This document shows, piece by piece, positions 55,801 through 63,690 of a DNA stretch of 64,000 nucleotides. Both the position numbers and the translations under genes were made by a program. The notes below the pieces were generated by a model. It was not told where the DNA came from and did not search any database. It worked only from the letters and a program-made list of their open reading frames with translations. The DNA is from Bacillota bacterium (lineage in GTDB: Bacteria; Bacillota; Limnochordia; Darwinibacteriales; Darwinibacteriaceae), in contig JAAYSR010000234.1 in assembly GCA_012518325.1 (NCBI GenBank), positions 1 to 64,000 on the forward strand, written 5' to 3'. Every line of letters starts with the position of its first letter. The first letter of the stretch is position 1.

Positions 55801-56061
55801 GATCGTTGAAATCTGGGCCTGCTCAATGCTTTCGATTAAGTCGGGCCGTTCATCCCGCAGGCGATCCTTCATCTCCTGGGCGGCCTTTTTTGTAAAGGTA
55901 ATGGCGGCAATTTCATCTACCTGAACGCCTGTCCCTAGCAGATGCAGATAGCGCTCAACCAGAACTCGCGTCTTGCCTGAGCCTGCGCCGGCTGTAACCG
56001 CCAGGGGGTGGTCGATGGTGGTAATAGCCTTCTCTTGGCTGGGCGTCGGTTCAAAAGACAT
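52840..56061 (-). CDS. addA: ATP-dependent helicase/nuclease subunit AddA
   Basis: Helicase-nuclease that processes double-strand breaks to Chi sites. The 1073-residue protein has an SF1 helicase: Walker A AGAGSGKT (Lys30), DEFQDTNPLQ, VVGDPKQSIYRFRGA, FRSRPELL, TIHGAKGLEFPVV, YVAVTRAEERLY. The C-terminal RecB-type nuclease has GLVDHV (Asp935) and IVDFKS (Asp948, Lys950). Unusually it also has Cys814, Cys1039, Cys1042 and Cys1048 (C-x2-C-x5-C at the end), the iron-sulfur pattern usually seen in AddB. ATG overlaps the addB stop (TAATG). Confidence 0.95.
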   Translation of the reverse strand: MSFEPTPSQEKAITTIDHPLAVTAGAGSGKTRVLVERYLHLLGTGVQVDEIAAITFTKKAAQEMKDRLRDERPDLIESIEQAQISTIHSLCQRIIKEHPLQAGIDPRFRVGEEWETRVMLGEAVEEVIAESDPPEELGSPSEVAAMVLDLYEKMAGKGDFDFDYAFSEDEVEDFPLFQLRQAAAWVLALKPTTEVQERILAELAEEWPALADLLAFPDDGLRLEALDVLLNLIKKIRGKLAEQTREFRNLIERAQGIIKEKQGRMILAYVGEILAQVHELYRERKRLFGVLDYNDLEQLAYELLQDPNVLADYPFKHLCVDEFQDTNPLQKKIVDSLVEGGATLFVVGDPKQSIYRFRGADVGVFLDTKAEIAAAGETVFLEENFRSRPELLSFVNAFFGELLAGEAIGFEKSAAKKEEAGQPCVAILRTPAEDELSAEARALEAEQIALKIRKLVDGGEYRYEDISLLFRAMTNAHIYEKALKEAGIPYVNLSGRGFFSKQEIQDVLHYFRWLEDAQDEAARLAVLRSPFYLVSDEGLFWLRQGRLDKLSAKEQEAVVKSQADYDFLKAQSRHRPAPEVISSLLQRTDYVAKTWRLPFGPQKVANIEKLLEQSWDLFAKDVYAIPEQARFLRLMAREAQKEGEALLDAEHADVVVLRTIHGAKGLEFPVVFLPDTNAGAVRAQKGDILYHPDIGLTYRGMASFERLKEIEKQEEISEAKRLLYVAVTRAEERLYWCARDGKTAKDSWWSWLQAALEWLPGDLYREVPGTLPPLEGKAPSAELVQPEFPDYVPLTPQYNQVSFSVTSLMSYARCPRYYYLRYILGVPERKPVRVQAGSGGAGAPLSGTQRGNIVHRVVEQIKDPRMLSELVEHAAAMEGVVLDNRQKSGLEEVITAYLNSEFFSRVRLEQGRGKIFQEHDFIIPAGDFYVNGLVDHVYLGEGGIEIVDFKSNWITHDQVTQVGAGYDVQLRLYAWAMAREFGLPVISSQAYFLIPNRLYGLEARLLDADQTEEWLIKTCTDIIQGSEQGAAAFPIRSDCSLCPQNAYCRTSNDVSPFGENTGIDMEWAKEELL

Positions 56062-58508
56062 TAGAACCCCACCTCCTTACGGCAGATACCCTGAAAGGCA
56101 CAAAAACTGCAGATTCTGGAACTGGCAGGTTCAATGGGAAACTCACCCTCCAGGATACGCTGGGCATAGTCCTGCAAGATTTCGGCAAACTTTTCATTCT
56201 GCACTGCGAAACCCGCTTCGTCCAGAACATTCTTGCCTTTAGTTACGCCAAGTTCCTTGCAGTAAGCCTCATGGAATATACCTTTCCTGCTTCTCTCCCT
56301 GATCACGTAGTAGGCTGCGCCAACATTCTGTCCCTGGGGAAGGATATCCTGGGCAGCCAGAAGATAGGCGGCAATCTGTACATCTTTTCCCGCGACCATG
56401 GCGCTAATCTGGGGAGCAGTCCCCGTCTTGTAATCGTAGAGCACATAGGCACCTTCCGCGTTGAGATCAATACGGTCAATGCGTCCTCGGATAACTACAG
56501 GTCCCAAAGCTGTAGTGACGGCCAGCCCCTGGAACCATTTTTCCAGATATTTAGGGCGAAATCCCCTCTGGGCCCAGGTTAAGTCAGAGCGGATAAAACT
56601 TCGCATTTCCCTGATCAGTCTGCTGGAAGGCTGGGCGCCCACGCCGTCATATTCCTTTCTCAGCAGGCCTTCAATCTTGACCTGTCCGTCCTCGACATCC
56701 GGAAGGGGACCTTCCAGGTGCTCCTCCCAAAAAACCTGCAGTGCTTTGTGGACCAGATTGCCATGATCCCTGGCATCCAGCTCCAGGGATACTTCTTCAT
56801 CCGGTACCAGCCTGAGGACATAGCTGCAGAAGAACTGGAAGGGGCAGTTGGCATAGCGGTTCAGCTGGGAGACTGACAGACCGTCCTCTAGGACCCTGCT
56901 TTGCAGCTCCTTGAGAAGCTCCCTGTCCTCCAAGAAACCTTCCCCCAGGAAAAGAGTGGGGTGGTGGATTCCTTCCCCTTTGACGGTCCTGGTTTCCTCT
57001 GCCTGTTTCGGCAGGATGGCCGCGGGCAGATTCAGTTTGCCTGCCCGGTCCACCTCTGGATAGTATAAGTTCACACACGCTGCTGCACTGAGCAGGCGTT
57101 CAAAAAGTTCTGTTCTCACCAGGGCAGGTCTGGCCTTGGTCAGCCAATGAGCGTTCCTCAGGGGCGGAAACTGACCCTCCACCAGTCCTCCTGCGTAAAG
57201 CTGCCCATACATCTGAGCTCCAAGCTGCTCCACACTGACCACCTGCACCTGCTCAGAAAAAATCCGTCTGCCCTGGATCTGATAACTGTCCAGAAGGTCT
57301 TGCAGCAGCTGAACAAATCGCTCAGGCGTGATCGTCCAGTCAAACTGGGTGAAACCTTGGGCAATTTTCTGCAGGCCGTCCCACGCTTTCACGAGCTCAG
57401 CCCAGTTATCTATCTCTTCATCAGGCACAACCCACAACTCCGGCTGAAGCTTGTCCAGCAGATCTTCCAGCAGGGCCCCGTATTCCCTGAGGGGTCTGGG
57501 GAAGAGTTCCTTGACGATGGCGCTGAGAAGCTCAAAGAGCTCTTCCCAGCCAGGCTGTATCCCTAGATACTCGCGCCAGGCAGGAAAACCCCTAAGAGGA
57601 GGCCCCAGGCGGAGCAGACGCTTTTCTTCGTCCGTTAAGACATGGGGGAGACCCCAGCCAGGTGCAGTCAGCAGCTCCCAGTGGTGTTTGTGCCAGCCCT
57701 GCAGCTCTGCCAGGAATGCGGTGAGGAAAGTCTTGCCTAGAGGAGTGTTGCGCAGACTCACCTCAGGCACCCTCCAGGGGATTTTCATTTTCCCAAAGAC
57801 CATGCGGAGAATCGGCAAATACTGCCCAGGATTGGGGAACGCCACCCCGAGCTCGTCAATTGGAACACCCTGCTCGATCTTGCGGCGCAGCTCCTCTCCA
57901 ATCATCTCCACCTCGGCAATGGGGTCGCTTGCTTTGCTGACTGAAACCTCTGCAGCTGAAGCCTCCGGTCGAATGACTTCCAATGACCTTCCCCGGGCTA
58001 GAGCTTGCACGAGTTCCTGTTCCAGGGGGCGAAGCTCGCCTAATCCATACACTCTTACTTTCTCTGTTTCAGGCAGCGCCTTCCTTTGCCTTGCCAACTC
58101 TACGCTGCGTTTCATCTGGTCTGCAGCATCCAATACACCGTGGCCCGCCAGAATTTCTTTGTACCTGGTATGCAGTAAATACAGTTCAAGGCGGCCTGCT
58201 TCGGGCATGGAAGCAAAGATGTCTTCGCCGAAATCCGCCTGCTGAAACAGCGTTTTCAGCTCCTGGACAAAACCCGGGTAATGGGCTATAGGCGCGAAAA
58301 ACTTCAGCTCTTCGGCATAATCCTGGACGCTTTGCCAAACAGCCACTTCTTCCACGATCTTGTCCTCCCTGTAGGAAACCAGACCCTCCTTGAGAATCTG
58401 GGCTGCGAGTCCGGGCAGCGTCATCACCAGAGAGGAGTCTCCCTCCCTGACCAGGCGCCGCCTGAATCTGCGTATCAAACTGTTTGGAACCAAGTACAGG
58501 CAAGTCAC
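56061..58508 (-). CDS. addB: ATP-dependent helicase/nuclease subunit AddB (short form)
   Basis: The 815-residue partner of AddA has a degenerate helicase-like N-terminal half and a PD-(D/E)XK nuclease: GRIDRIDL (Asp678), VLYDYKTG (Asp692, Lys694). Iron-sulfur cysteines Cys555, Cys800, Cys803 and Cys809 match the Bacillus AddB pattern. Much shorter than Bacillus AddB (1166 aa). The N-terminal Walker A is absent (starts TCLYLVPNSLIRRFRRRL). GTG 58508 behind GGAGG. Confidence 0.92.
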   Translation of the reverse strand: MTCLYLVPNSLIRRFRRRLVREGDSSLVMTLPGLAAQILKEGLVSYREDKIVEEVAVWQSVQDYAEELKFFAPIAHYPGFVQELKTLFQQADFGEDIFASMPEAGRLELYLLHTRYKEILAGHGVLDAADQMKRSVELARQRKALPETEKVRVYGLGELRPLEQELVQALARGRSLEVIRPEASAAEVSVSKASDPIAEVEMIGEELRRKIEQGVPIDELGVAFPNPGQYLPILRMVFGKMKIPWRVPEVSLRNTPLGKTFLTAFLAELQGWHKHHWELLTAPGWGLPHVLTDEEKRLLRLGPPLRGFPAWREYLGIQPGWEELFELLSAIVKELFPRPLREYGALLEDLLDKLQPELWVVPDEEIDNWAELVKAWDGLQKIAQGFTQFDWTITPERFVQLLQDLLDSYQIQGRRIFSEQVQVVSVEQLGAQMYGQLYAGGLVEGQFPPLRNAHWLTKARPALVRTELFERLLSAAACVNLYYPEVDRAGKLNLPAAILPKQAEETRTVKGEGIHHPTLFLGEGFLEDRELLKELQSRVLEDGLSVSQLNRYANCPFQFFCSYVLRLVPDEEVSLELDARDHGNLVHKALQVFWEEHLEGPLPDVEDGQVKIEGLLRKEYDGVGAQPSSRLIREMRSFIRSDLTWAQRGFRPKYLEKWFQGLAVTTALGPVVIRGRIDRIDLNAEGAYVLYDYKTGTAPQISAMVAGKDVQIAAYLLAAQDILPQGQNVGAAYYVIRERSRKGIFHEAYCKELGVTKGKNVLDEAGFAVQNEKFAEILQDYAQRILEGEFPIEPASSRICSFCAFQGICRKEVGF

Positions 58509-58519
58509 AGCTTAACCTC

Positions 58520-59341
58520 CTAAGCCAAGAGCTCCTCAATTACTTGTGCCACGCCGTCCTGGTCGCAGTCGGGAGCTATCTTGCGCGCTTTGCTCTTGAG
58601 CAGTTCAGAACCGTTGGCCATGGCAACTCCCAGGCCTGCCCAGGTAATCATCTCAAGGTCATTGACATTGTCGCCAATGGCCGCTACATGCTCTGCCTCC
58701 AGCCCCAGCCGCTCAGCAGCAAAGGCCAGTCCGGCACCCTTGCTGCAGCCGAAAGCGATGATTTCAATACCCTTCCAGGTGTCACCCTCTGCTCCAAAGA
58801 GCATGGCGTTCACCTTTCCAAAGCTGCCCCCGGCAAACTCCCCGTAAAGGGCTTCAACCCTGTCTGCCCTGTCAATCAGGGAGATGCGCACCGGGGCAGC
58901 CTCTAAGTCCACCTTCGGTAAAAACTCTGCCTCCACGCCTAAAAACCAGCCTAAGAGATCCTCGGGTTCGTCCCAGCTGCCTGCAGGGGCTACCACCCTT
59001 TCACCGGCGCTCTCCCCGGTATAGACAACATAATTGATATCCAGAAAGTCAAGCTTGTCCACTATGTCCCGGGCAGCAGCCAGGTCGATCCCGTGCTGCG
59101 CCAGAATCTTTGCTGAAGAGGGATCATAAACCACAGCCCCGTTATGCACGATGACCAGCTCATTCAAACCCAAGGCCTGGACAAAGGGAAGGGTGCCTGC
59201 CAATCTGCGCCCGGTTGCCAGCAGAACTTTCATGCCGCGTTCCTTAGCCTTACGAATTGCTTCCTTAGTGCGGGGGGTCAGCTCCGATTTGCTGTTTAGC
59301 AGCGTTCCGTCAATATCTAAAGCAAGGAGTCGATACTTCAC
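58520..59341 (-). CDS. Cof-type HAD phosphatase
   Basis: The 273-residue HAD hydrolase has motif I LLALDIDGTLLN, motif II LLATGRR, a C2B cap (about 85-195), motif III Lys in GCSKGAGL and motif IV IGDNVNDLEMI. Likely acts on sugar phosphates or flavin nucleotides; the substrate is not predictable. GTG 59341 has GAGGTG 6 nt upstream; GTG three codons earlier overlaps that site. Between addB and the helicase gene on one strand. Confidence 0.92.
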   Translation of the reverse strand: MKYRLLALDIDGTLLNSKSELTPRTKEAIRKAKERGMKVLLATGRRLAGTLPFVQALGLNELVIVHNGAVVYDPSSAKILAQHGIDLAAARDIVDKLDFLDINYVVYTGESAGERVVAPAGSWDEPEDLLGWFLGVEAEFLPKVDLEAAPVRISLIDRADRVEALYGEFAGGSFGKVNAMLFGAEGDTWKGIEIIAFGCSKGAGLAFAAERLGLEAEHVAAIGDNVNDLEMITWAGLGVAMANGSELLKSKARKIAPDCDQDGVAQVIEELLA

Positions 59342-59363
59342 ATCTTGCACCTCATTATGCTAT

Positions 59364-61607
59364 CTATAGCCAAATAGAAACTTCATCCCGATCCATAAGC
59401 TCAATACATTCTCGCAGTTTCCCGTTGAGATGTGCGTCTTCAGTCGTAGCGTTGCGCACCTGCCTTAAAAGGTCGATGCCTCTCCTGAAGGCAAAGACTA
59501 GATCGCCCTCATCAACGGAGGAATCCTCCAGGAGCTTGGTGAAGCTTTCACCATTGCTCCAGCGGTAGGCCAAGGCAGCCACATGATCGTTAAACTGCAC
59601 AGTCGAATACCCAACCATCCTTTGCTCCATTTTCATCAAGGAATGCCAGATGCGGATGATCGGCGAAAAATCCAGTCTATGCTTGATGCGGAACTCGTTC
59701 TTCCGGGGCTCGTAACCGACTGAAACCAGGGCTGCGTTGAGCTCAGGGGGCGTATAGGCCTGAAACAACCCTTCCATGAACATCTCGGTAATTAACAGCT
59801 CATTGCCGTGAATCTGGCTGGCCAAAAGTCCTGCAGTAGTCAGCTCATCATTCTCCAAATAGCCCAGGGCTTCCAAAAACGCCTTCTTGTCGGAAAACTC
59901 CTGAATGTACTTCTTATGTGGGTCGAGGGCCTCTTCCCTCAGCATCAGGCGCTCATAGGCTGCGATTTTCCTGCGGAACTTCCTGTGCTCCCGCCGCAGC
60001 GCCGAGCGCTGCTGTCCTGGATATTCGCGGAAAAAGGCGCTGTCAATGCGCTGAATCAGAGCACGCAGATCTCGCTTCATGCCCTTCTTGGCCCGTCGGT
60101 TGTAAGTGTTGGCCAAACGGCGCTCAAGCTCACTTTTCTTGCGAATTAGGCGGGCAAGCCCGTCCCGGCCGCGAAGATGCTGCTCATAACGGGCAAGTTC
60201 ATCTTTCAGCATCTCGATCTGCACCAGCACTCCCTGCCGCTCCGCCGAAGCCTGGTAAGTAGCGAAGTTCTGCCCCAGGATGCGGTGGATGTCCTGTTCG
60301 TTGTAGTTTTTCACCAAATTCAGGATGGAGTTATAAGTCAGGGCGAACTGGCTCTGGAGGGGCTCCACTTCATCCTCCTTCATGCTGGGGAACTCCCCGG
60401 CGTCGAAGTAATTCAAATCTACAACGGTGAAGACATACCCCTCTTCATCAATGCCCCTGCGCCCTGCCCTGCCGGCCATCTGAAAATATTCACGGTTTGA
60501 AATGGGCCGAAATGTGACTCCGTCCCATTTGGTACTGGAATCGAAACAGACAGTCTTGCAGGGAAAGTTGAGGCCCACCGCGAAGGTCTCTGTGCAGTAG
60601 AGCACCTGAATCAGGCGCTGCGTGAACAGCTCTTCCACAATGTCCTTTAAAACAGGCAGCATGCCCGCATGATGATAGGCTATCCCCTTTAAGAGAAGGC
60701 GTCTCAAGTGGGGCCAGCGTCCGCTTTCTACATTTGGATAACGCTCCAGCACTTCATCGATAATTGCCTGCACCTGGGCTTTCTGGGCTTTGTCCAGAAA
60801 GTCCTGTGCTTCGCTGAGCTCCAGCGCGTTGCTTTCACACTTTCTGCGGCTGAAGGTAAAGAAGAGGCAGGGCAGGTACTGATCTTTGATGGCGTCCACC
60901 AAGTCCAAGTGGGTGGTCGCCGGCACATCGGGACGGCCGTCAGTGCTTTCCGACATCAGCCGGCGATGCTTTTTCTGCAGCCTGCCCATGGTTGTAAAGC
61001 CGAGGGAACGTTCATAGAGCGCGTGTTTCAGAGGTACAATCCGCTCAGAGTGGGTTACCACTTCTACATCTGATCCCTGCACCTCTTCGATCCAGCTGGC
61101 CAGCTCATCCACGTTGGGGATGGTCGCACTTAATCCGAGAAAACGCATGGAAGGCGGCATGAAAATCAGGCTTTCTTCCCATACGCTCCCCCTCTCCGGA
61201 TCATCGATGTAGTGGATTTCATCAAAAATCACATAGCGAACATCACTGACACGCTCCGGATCTTCCTGGAGCATATTACGGAAGATCTCCGTTGTCATGA
61301 TCAGAATCGGTGCATCGGGGTTTACGACGATGTCCCCTGTTAAAATGCCCATGGCTTCAGGGCCCACCAGGGCTTTGAACTCCCTGTACTTCTGATTGCT
61401 CAACGCCTTGATCGGTGCTGTATAAACCACCCGGCCCCCTTCCCGAAAGATCTTCTCGATTATGTAATCGGCAATCAAGGTCTTCCCTACTCCAGTCGGA
61501 GCAGCCACTAGGACAGACTTGTTCTGGTCAATAAAGTCCACTGCCTGCTCTTGAAAGGGATCCAGAGTGAAACCGCGATACATTCTAGCTGTTGGCTGCT
61601 TGGTCAC
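59364..61607 (-). CDS. Ski2-like DExH-box helicase
   Basis: The 747-residue superfamily 2 helicase has Walker A AAPTGVGKT (35-43), TAPIKALSNQK, DEIH box (129-132), LSATIPN, then motif VI in AGRAGRRGIDEEG and a long helical C-terminal region with RRAKKGMKRDLRALIQR and DSAFF. The overall layout is that of Ski2/Mtr4 RNA helicases, including a C-terminal DSHCT-like part; a DNA or RNA role is not decided. GTG 61607 follows AAGGAGG at 6 nt; an in-frame TTG two codons upstream touches the ribosome site. Confidence 0.9.
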   Translation of the reverse strand: MTKQPTARMYRGFTLDPFQEQAVDFIDQNKSVLVAAPTGVGKTLIADYIIEKIFREGGRVVYTAPIKALSNQKYREFKALVGPEAMGILTGDIVVNPDAPILIMTTEIFRNMLQEDPERVSDVRYVIFDEIHYIDDPERGSVWEESLIFMPPSMRFLGLSATIPNVDELASWIEEVQGSDVEVVTHSERIVPLKHALYERSLGFTTMGRLQKKHRRLMSESTDGRPDVPATTHLDLVDAIKDQYLPCLFFTFSRRKCESNALELSEAQDFLDKAQKAQVQAIIDEVLERYPNVESGRWPHLRRLLLKGIAYHHAGMLPVLKDIVEELFTQRLIQVLYCTETFAVGLNFPCKTVCFDSSTKWDGVTFRPISNREYFQMAGRAGRRGIDEEGYVFTVVDLNYFDAGEFPSMKEDEVEPLQSQFALTYNSILNLVKNYNEQDIHRILGQNFATYQASAERQGVLVQIEMLKDELARYEQHLRGRDGLARLIRKKSELERRLANTYNRRAKKGMKRDLRALIQRIDSAFFREYPGQQRSALRREHRKFRRKIAAYERLMLREEALDPHKKYIQEFSDKKAFLEALGYLENDELTTAGLLASQIHGNELLITEMFMEGLFQAYTPPELNAALVSVGYEPRKNEFRIKHRLDFSPIIRIWHSLMKMEQRMVGYSTVQFNDHVAALAYRWSNGESFTKLLEDSSVDEGDLVFAFRRGIDLLRQVRNATTEDAHLNGKLRECIELMDRDEVSIWL

Positions 61608-61774
61608 AGGCAACCTCCTTTGTCTTCTATAGTTTGCCTATGCAGAAATCATCTTTCTTTATGTATTCCCCATCAGTGGAGAAAAAGACAAGGCGATCGT
61701 ACACAACAAAACTGATTATCCTATACCTTTCGGGACCTTCTCTCAACTTCCTGCACTCCCCGGCAGAACTGTGG

Positions 61775-61780
61775 TACAAT
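61775..61780 (+). promoter_or_regulatory. Possible extended -10 promoter of selO
   Basis: TGG-TACAAT with a TG extension but no matching -35; 85 bp before the selO ATG. Confidence 0.35.
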
Positions 61781-61864
61781 AGGACTGAATGCAGGGTGTG
61801 CTGCTGGATTGTGGACTGGAATAGCACTTCATATGTACGGCATAATAACTCCGGGAGGGACGTT

Positions 61865-63325
61865 ATGCAAAGTGATTTCGGCTTTAACTTCGACAACTCT
61901 TACGCCCGCCTGCCTGGGATCCTGTTCTCCTTCCAGGAACCGGCCTCTATTCCTGCTCCTCAGGCAGTTGTGATCAATGATGAACTGGCCGAGTTTTTGG
62001 GACTCTCTCCCCAGGCGCTGAGGAGCGAGGCTGGAACAGCTGTCTTAGCAGGCAATGAAAATCCTCCCGGCGGGCTGCCCCTGGCCCAGGCCTATGCAGG
62101 GCACCAGTTCGGCCACTTCACGATGTTAGGTGACGGCAGGGCGATCCTCATCGGTGAACAGATTACCCCTTCCGGCCAGCGCTATGACCTTCAGCTGAAA
62201 GGCTCAGGCCGCACCCCCTATTCCCGGGGAGGCGACGGGAAAGCAGCCTTAGGGCCCATGCTGAGGGAGTACATCATCAGTGAAGCCATGCACTCCCTGA
62301 AAATTCCCACAACGAGAAGCCTGGCTGTGGTTACTACCGGAGAACAGGTGCAGCGGGAGAGGCTTCTGCCGGGTGCGGTGCTCACCAGGGTGGCAGCGAG
62401 CCACTTGCGGGTAGGCACTTTTCAATATGCTTCAGGCCTCAGGGACGAAAAAGTTCTGAAGCAGCTTGCCGACTACGCCATAAAGCGCCATTACCCGGAC
62501 ATCAGCCTGGAAGCCAATAAATACTTGGCGCTGTTCAGGGCTGCAGTCCGCGCCCAGGCATCGCTGGTGGCCGGCTGGATGCTGGTTGGCTTTGTGCACG
62601 GAGTGATGAACACAGATAACATGACCATTAGCGGCGAGACCATTGACTACGGACCCTGCGCCTTTATGGATACCTTCGATCCTGCAGTTGTTTTCAGCTC
62701 CATTGACTATCATGGACGTTATGCCTATGCCAATCAGCCCAAAATTGCAGCGTGGAATCTGGCCCGTTTTGCTGAGGCCCTCCTTCCCCTCATCGATGAT
62801 GACCAGGAAAAGGCACGCCTGCTGGCAGAAGATGAACTGAAAAACTTCCACGCCCAGTACAATAAAGACTTCCTGGACGGCATGCGCCGCAAGCTTGGTC
62901 TGAAGGGCGCCCAAGAAGAAGATGCGGAGCTCGTTGGGGATCTATTGCAGCTGATGTATGAGCACAGAGCAGATTACACAAACACTTTTCTGGACTTGAC
63001 TTTCGGCCGATTCGACGAAGGCAGCCTCTACCGGTCAGAAGCATTTGCATCGTGGAAACTACGCTGGCAGAAGCGCCTAAGCGGCAACGCTGAACCCTGG
63101 GAGGAAACGCAAAAACGGATGAAGCAAAGCAATCCTGCGGTGATTCCCCGCAATCACCGGGTAGAAGAAGCCCTCAGGCCGGCGGTGCAGGCCGGCGACT
63201 ACCGACCTTTGCACAAACTGCTGCAAATCTTGGCGGATCCTTTCTCCCACAGCCCAGAACAGGCAGAGTACGCAGCTCCACCCGACCCGGAGGCACCTCC
63301 TTATCGGACATTCTGCGGGACTTAG
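61865..63325 (+). CDS. selO: Protein adenylyltransferase SelO
   Basis: Pseudokinase-fold enzyme that transfers AMP from ATP to Ser/Thr/Tyr of proteins. The 486-residue protein begins GFNFDNSYARLPGILFSFQEPASIPAP and has DLQLKGSGRTPYSRGGDGKAALGPMLREYIISEAMHSL, LVGFVHGVMNTDN with the catalytic Asp251, and ETIDYGPCAFMD with metal Asp261, ending FCGT, where the conserved cysteine is the site of selenocysteine in eukaryotes. ATG 61865 fits the family start; a 91-codon upstream extension is rejected. Confidence 0.96.
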   Translation: MQSDFGFNFDNSYARLPGILFSFQEPASIPAPQAVVINDELAEFLGLSPQALRSEAGTAVLAGNENPPGGLPLAQAYAGHQFGHFTMLGDGRAILIGEQITPSGQRYDLQLKGSGRTPYSRGGDGKAALGPMLREYIISEAMHSLKIPTTRSLAVVTTGEQVQRERLLPGAVLTRVAASHLRVGTFQYASGLRDEKVLKQLADYAIKRHYPDISLEANKYLALFRAAVRAQASLVAGWMLVGFVHGVMNTDNMTISGETIDYGPCAFMDTFDPAVVFSSIDYHGRYAYANQPKIAAWNLARFAEALLPLIDDDQEKARLLAEDELKNFHAQYNKDFLDGMRRKLGLKGAQEEDAELVGDLLQLMYEHRADYTNTFLDLTFGRFDEGSLYRSEAFASWKLRWQKRLSGNAEPWEETQKRMKQSNPAVIPRNHRVEEALRPAVQAGDYRPLHKLLQILADPFSHSPEQAEYAAPPDPEAPPYRTFCGT

Positions 63326-63345
63326 TCAAAGTGGGCAATTCGTCA

Positions 63346-63374
63346 TAGACATCGCTAAACATAAGGTGTATACT
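63346..63374 (+). promoter_or_regulatory. Promoter of the NifU-type gene
   Basis: TAGACA (63346-63351), 17-bp spacer, TATACT (63369-63374), about 36 bp before the GTG start. Confidence 0.8.
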
Positions 63375-63409
63375 TATATTTGTAGAACAAGCGCCAAGGA
63401 GGTGTCGAA

Positions 63410-63634
63410 GTGAAAGATAGAGTACAAGCGGTTTTAGATAAAATTCGTCCTGCCCTTCAGGCCGACGGCGGAGATGTTGAGTTGGTCGGAGTAAACGAAG
63501 ATAACGTAGTCACCGTAAAGCTGACCGGTGCCTGTGTAGGCTGCCCCATGTCTGAGTTGACTCTTAAAGGCGGAATTGAGCGAATCCTCAAGCATGAAAT
63601 CCCAGAGATTGTTTCTGTAGAATCAGCCCGATAA
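63410..63634 (+). CDS. NifU C-terminal-domain iron-sulfur scaffold (Nfu type)
   Basis: The 74-residue single-domain protein has IRPALQADGGDVELVGV and GACVGCPMSELTLKGGIERIL, with the CxxC pair Cys42/Cys45 that bridges a 4Fe-4S cluster between two subunits. It assembles or carries Fe-S clusters. GTG start behind AAGGAGG. Own promoter and terminator. Confidence 0.95.
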   Translation: MKDRVQAVLDKIRPALQADGGDVELVGVNEDNVVTVKLTGACVGCPMSELTLKGGIERILKHEIPEIVSVESAR

Positions 63635-63638
63635 CAGT

Positions 63639-63665
63639 AAGAGGAGCCAAGTGCTCCTCTTTTTC
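63639..63665 (+). terminator. Terminator after the NifU-type gene
   Basis: AAGAGGAGC, loop CAAGT, GCTCCTCTTTTTC; stem 63640-63660 followed by a T-run. Confidence 0.85.
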
Positions 63666-63690
63666 AATAAAGTGTGAAAGGAGCATCTCT

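Noticed and set aside
61592..61864. N-terminal extension of SelO by 91 codons
   Set aside because: It overlaps the helicase start, has no ribosome site, and the family start is the ATG at 61865.
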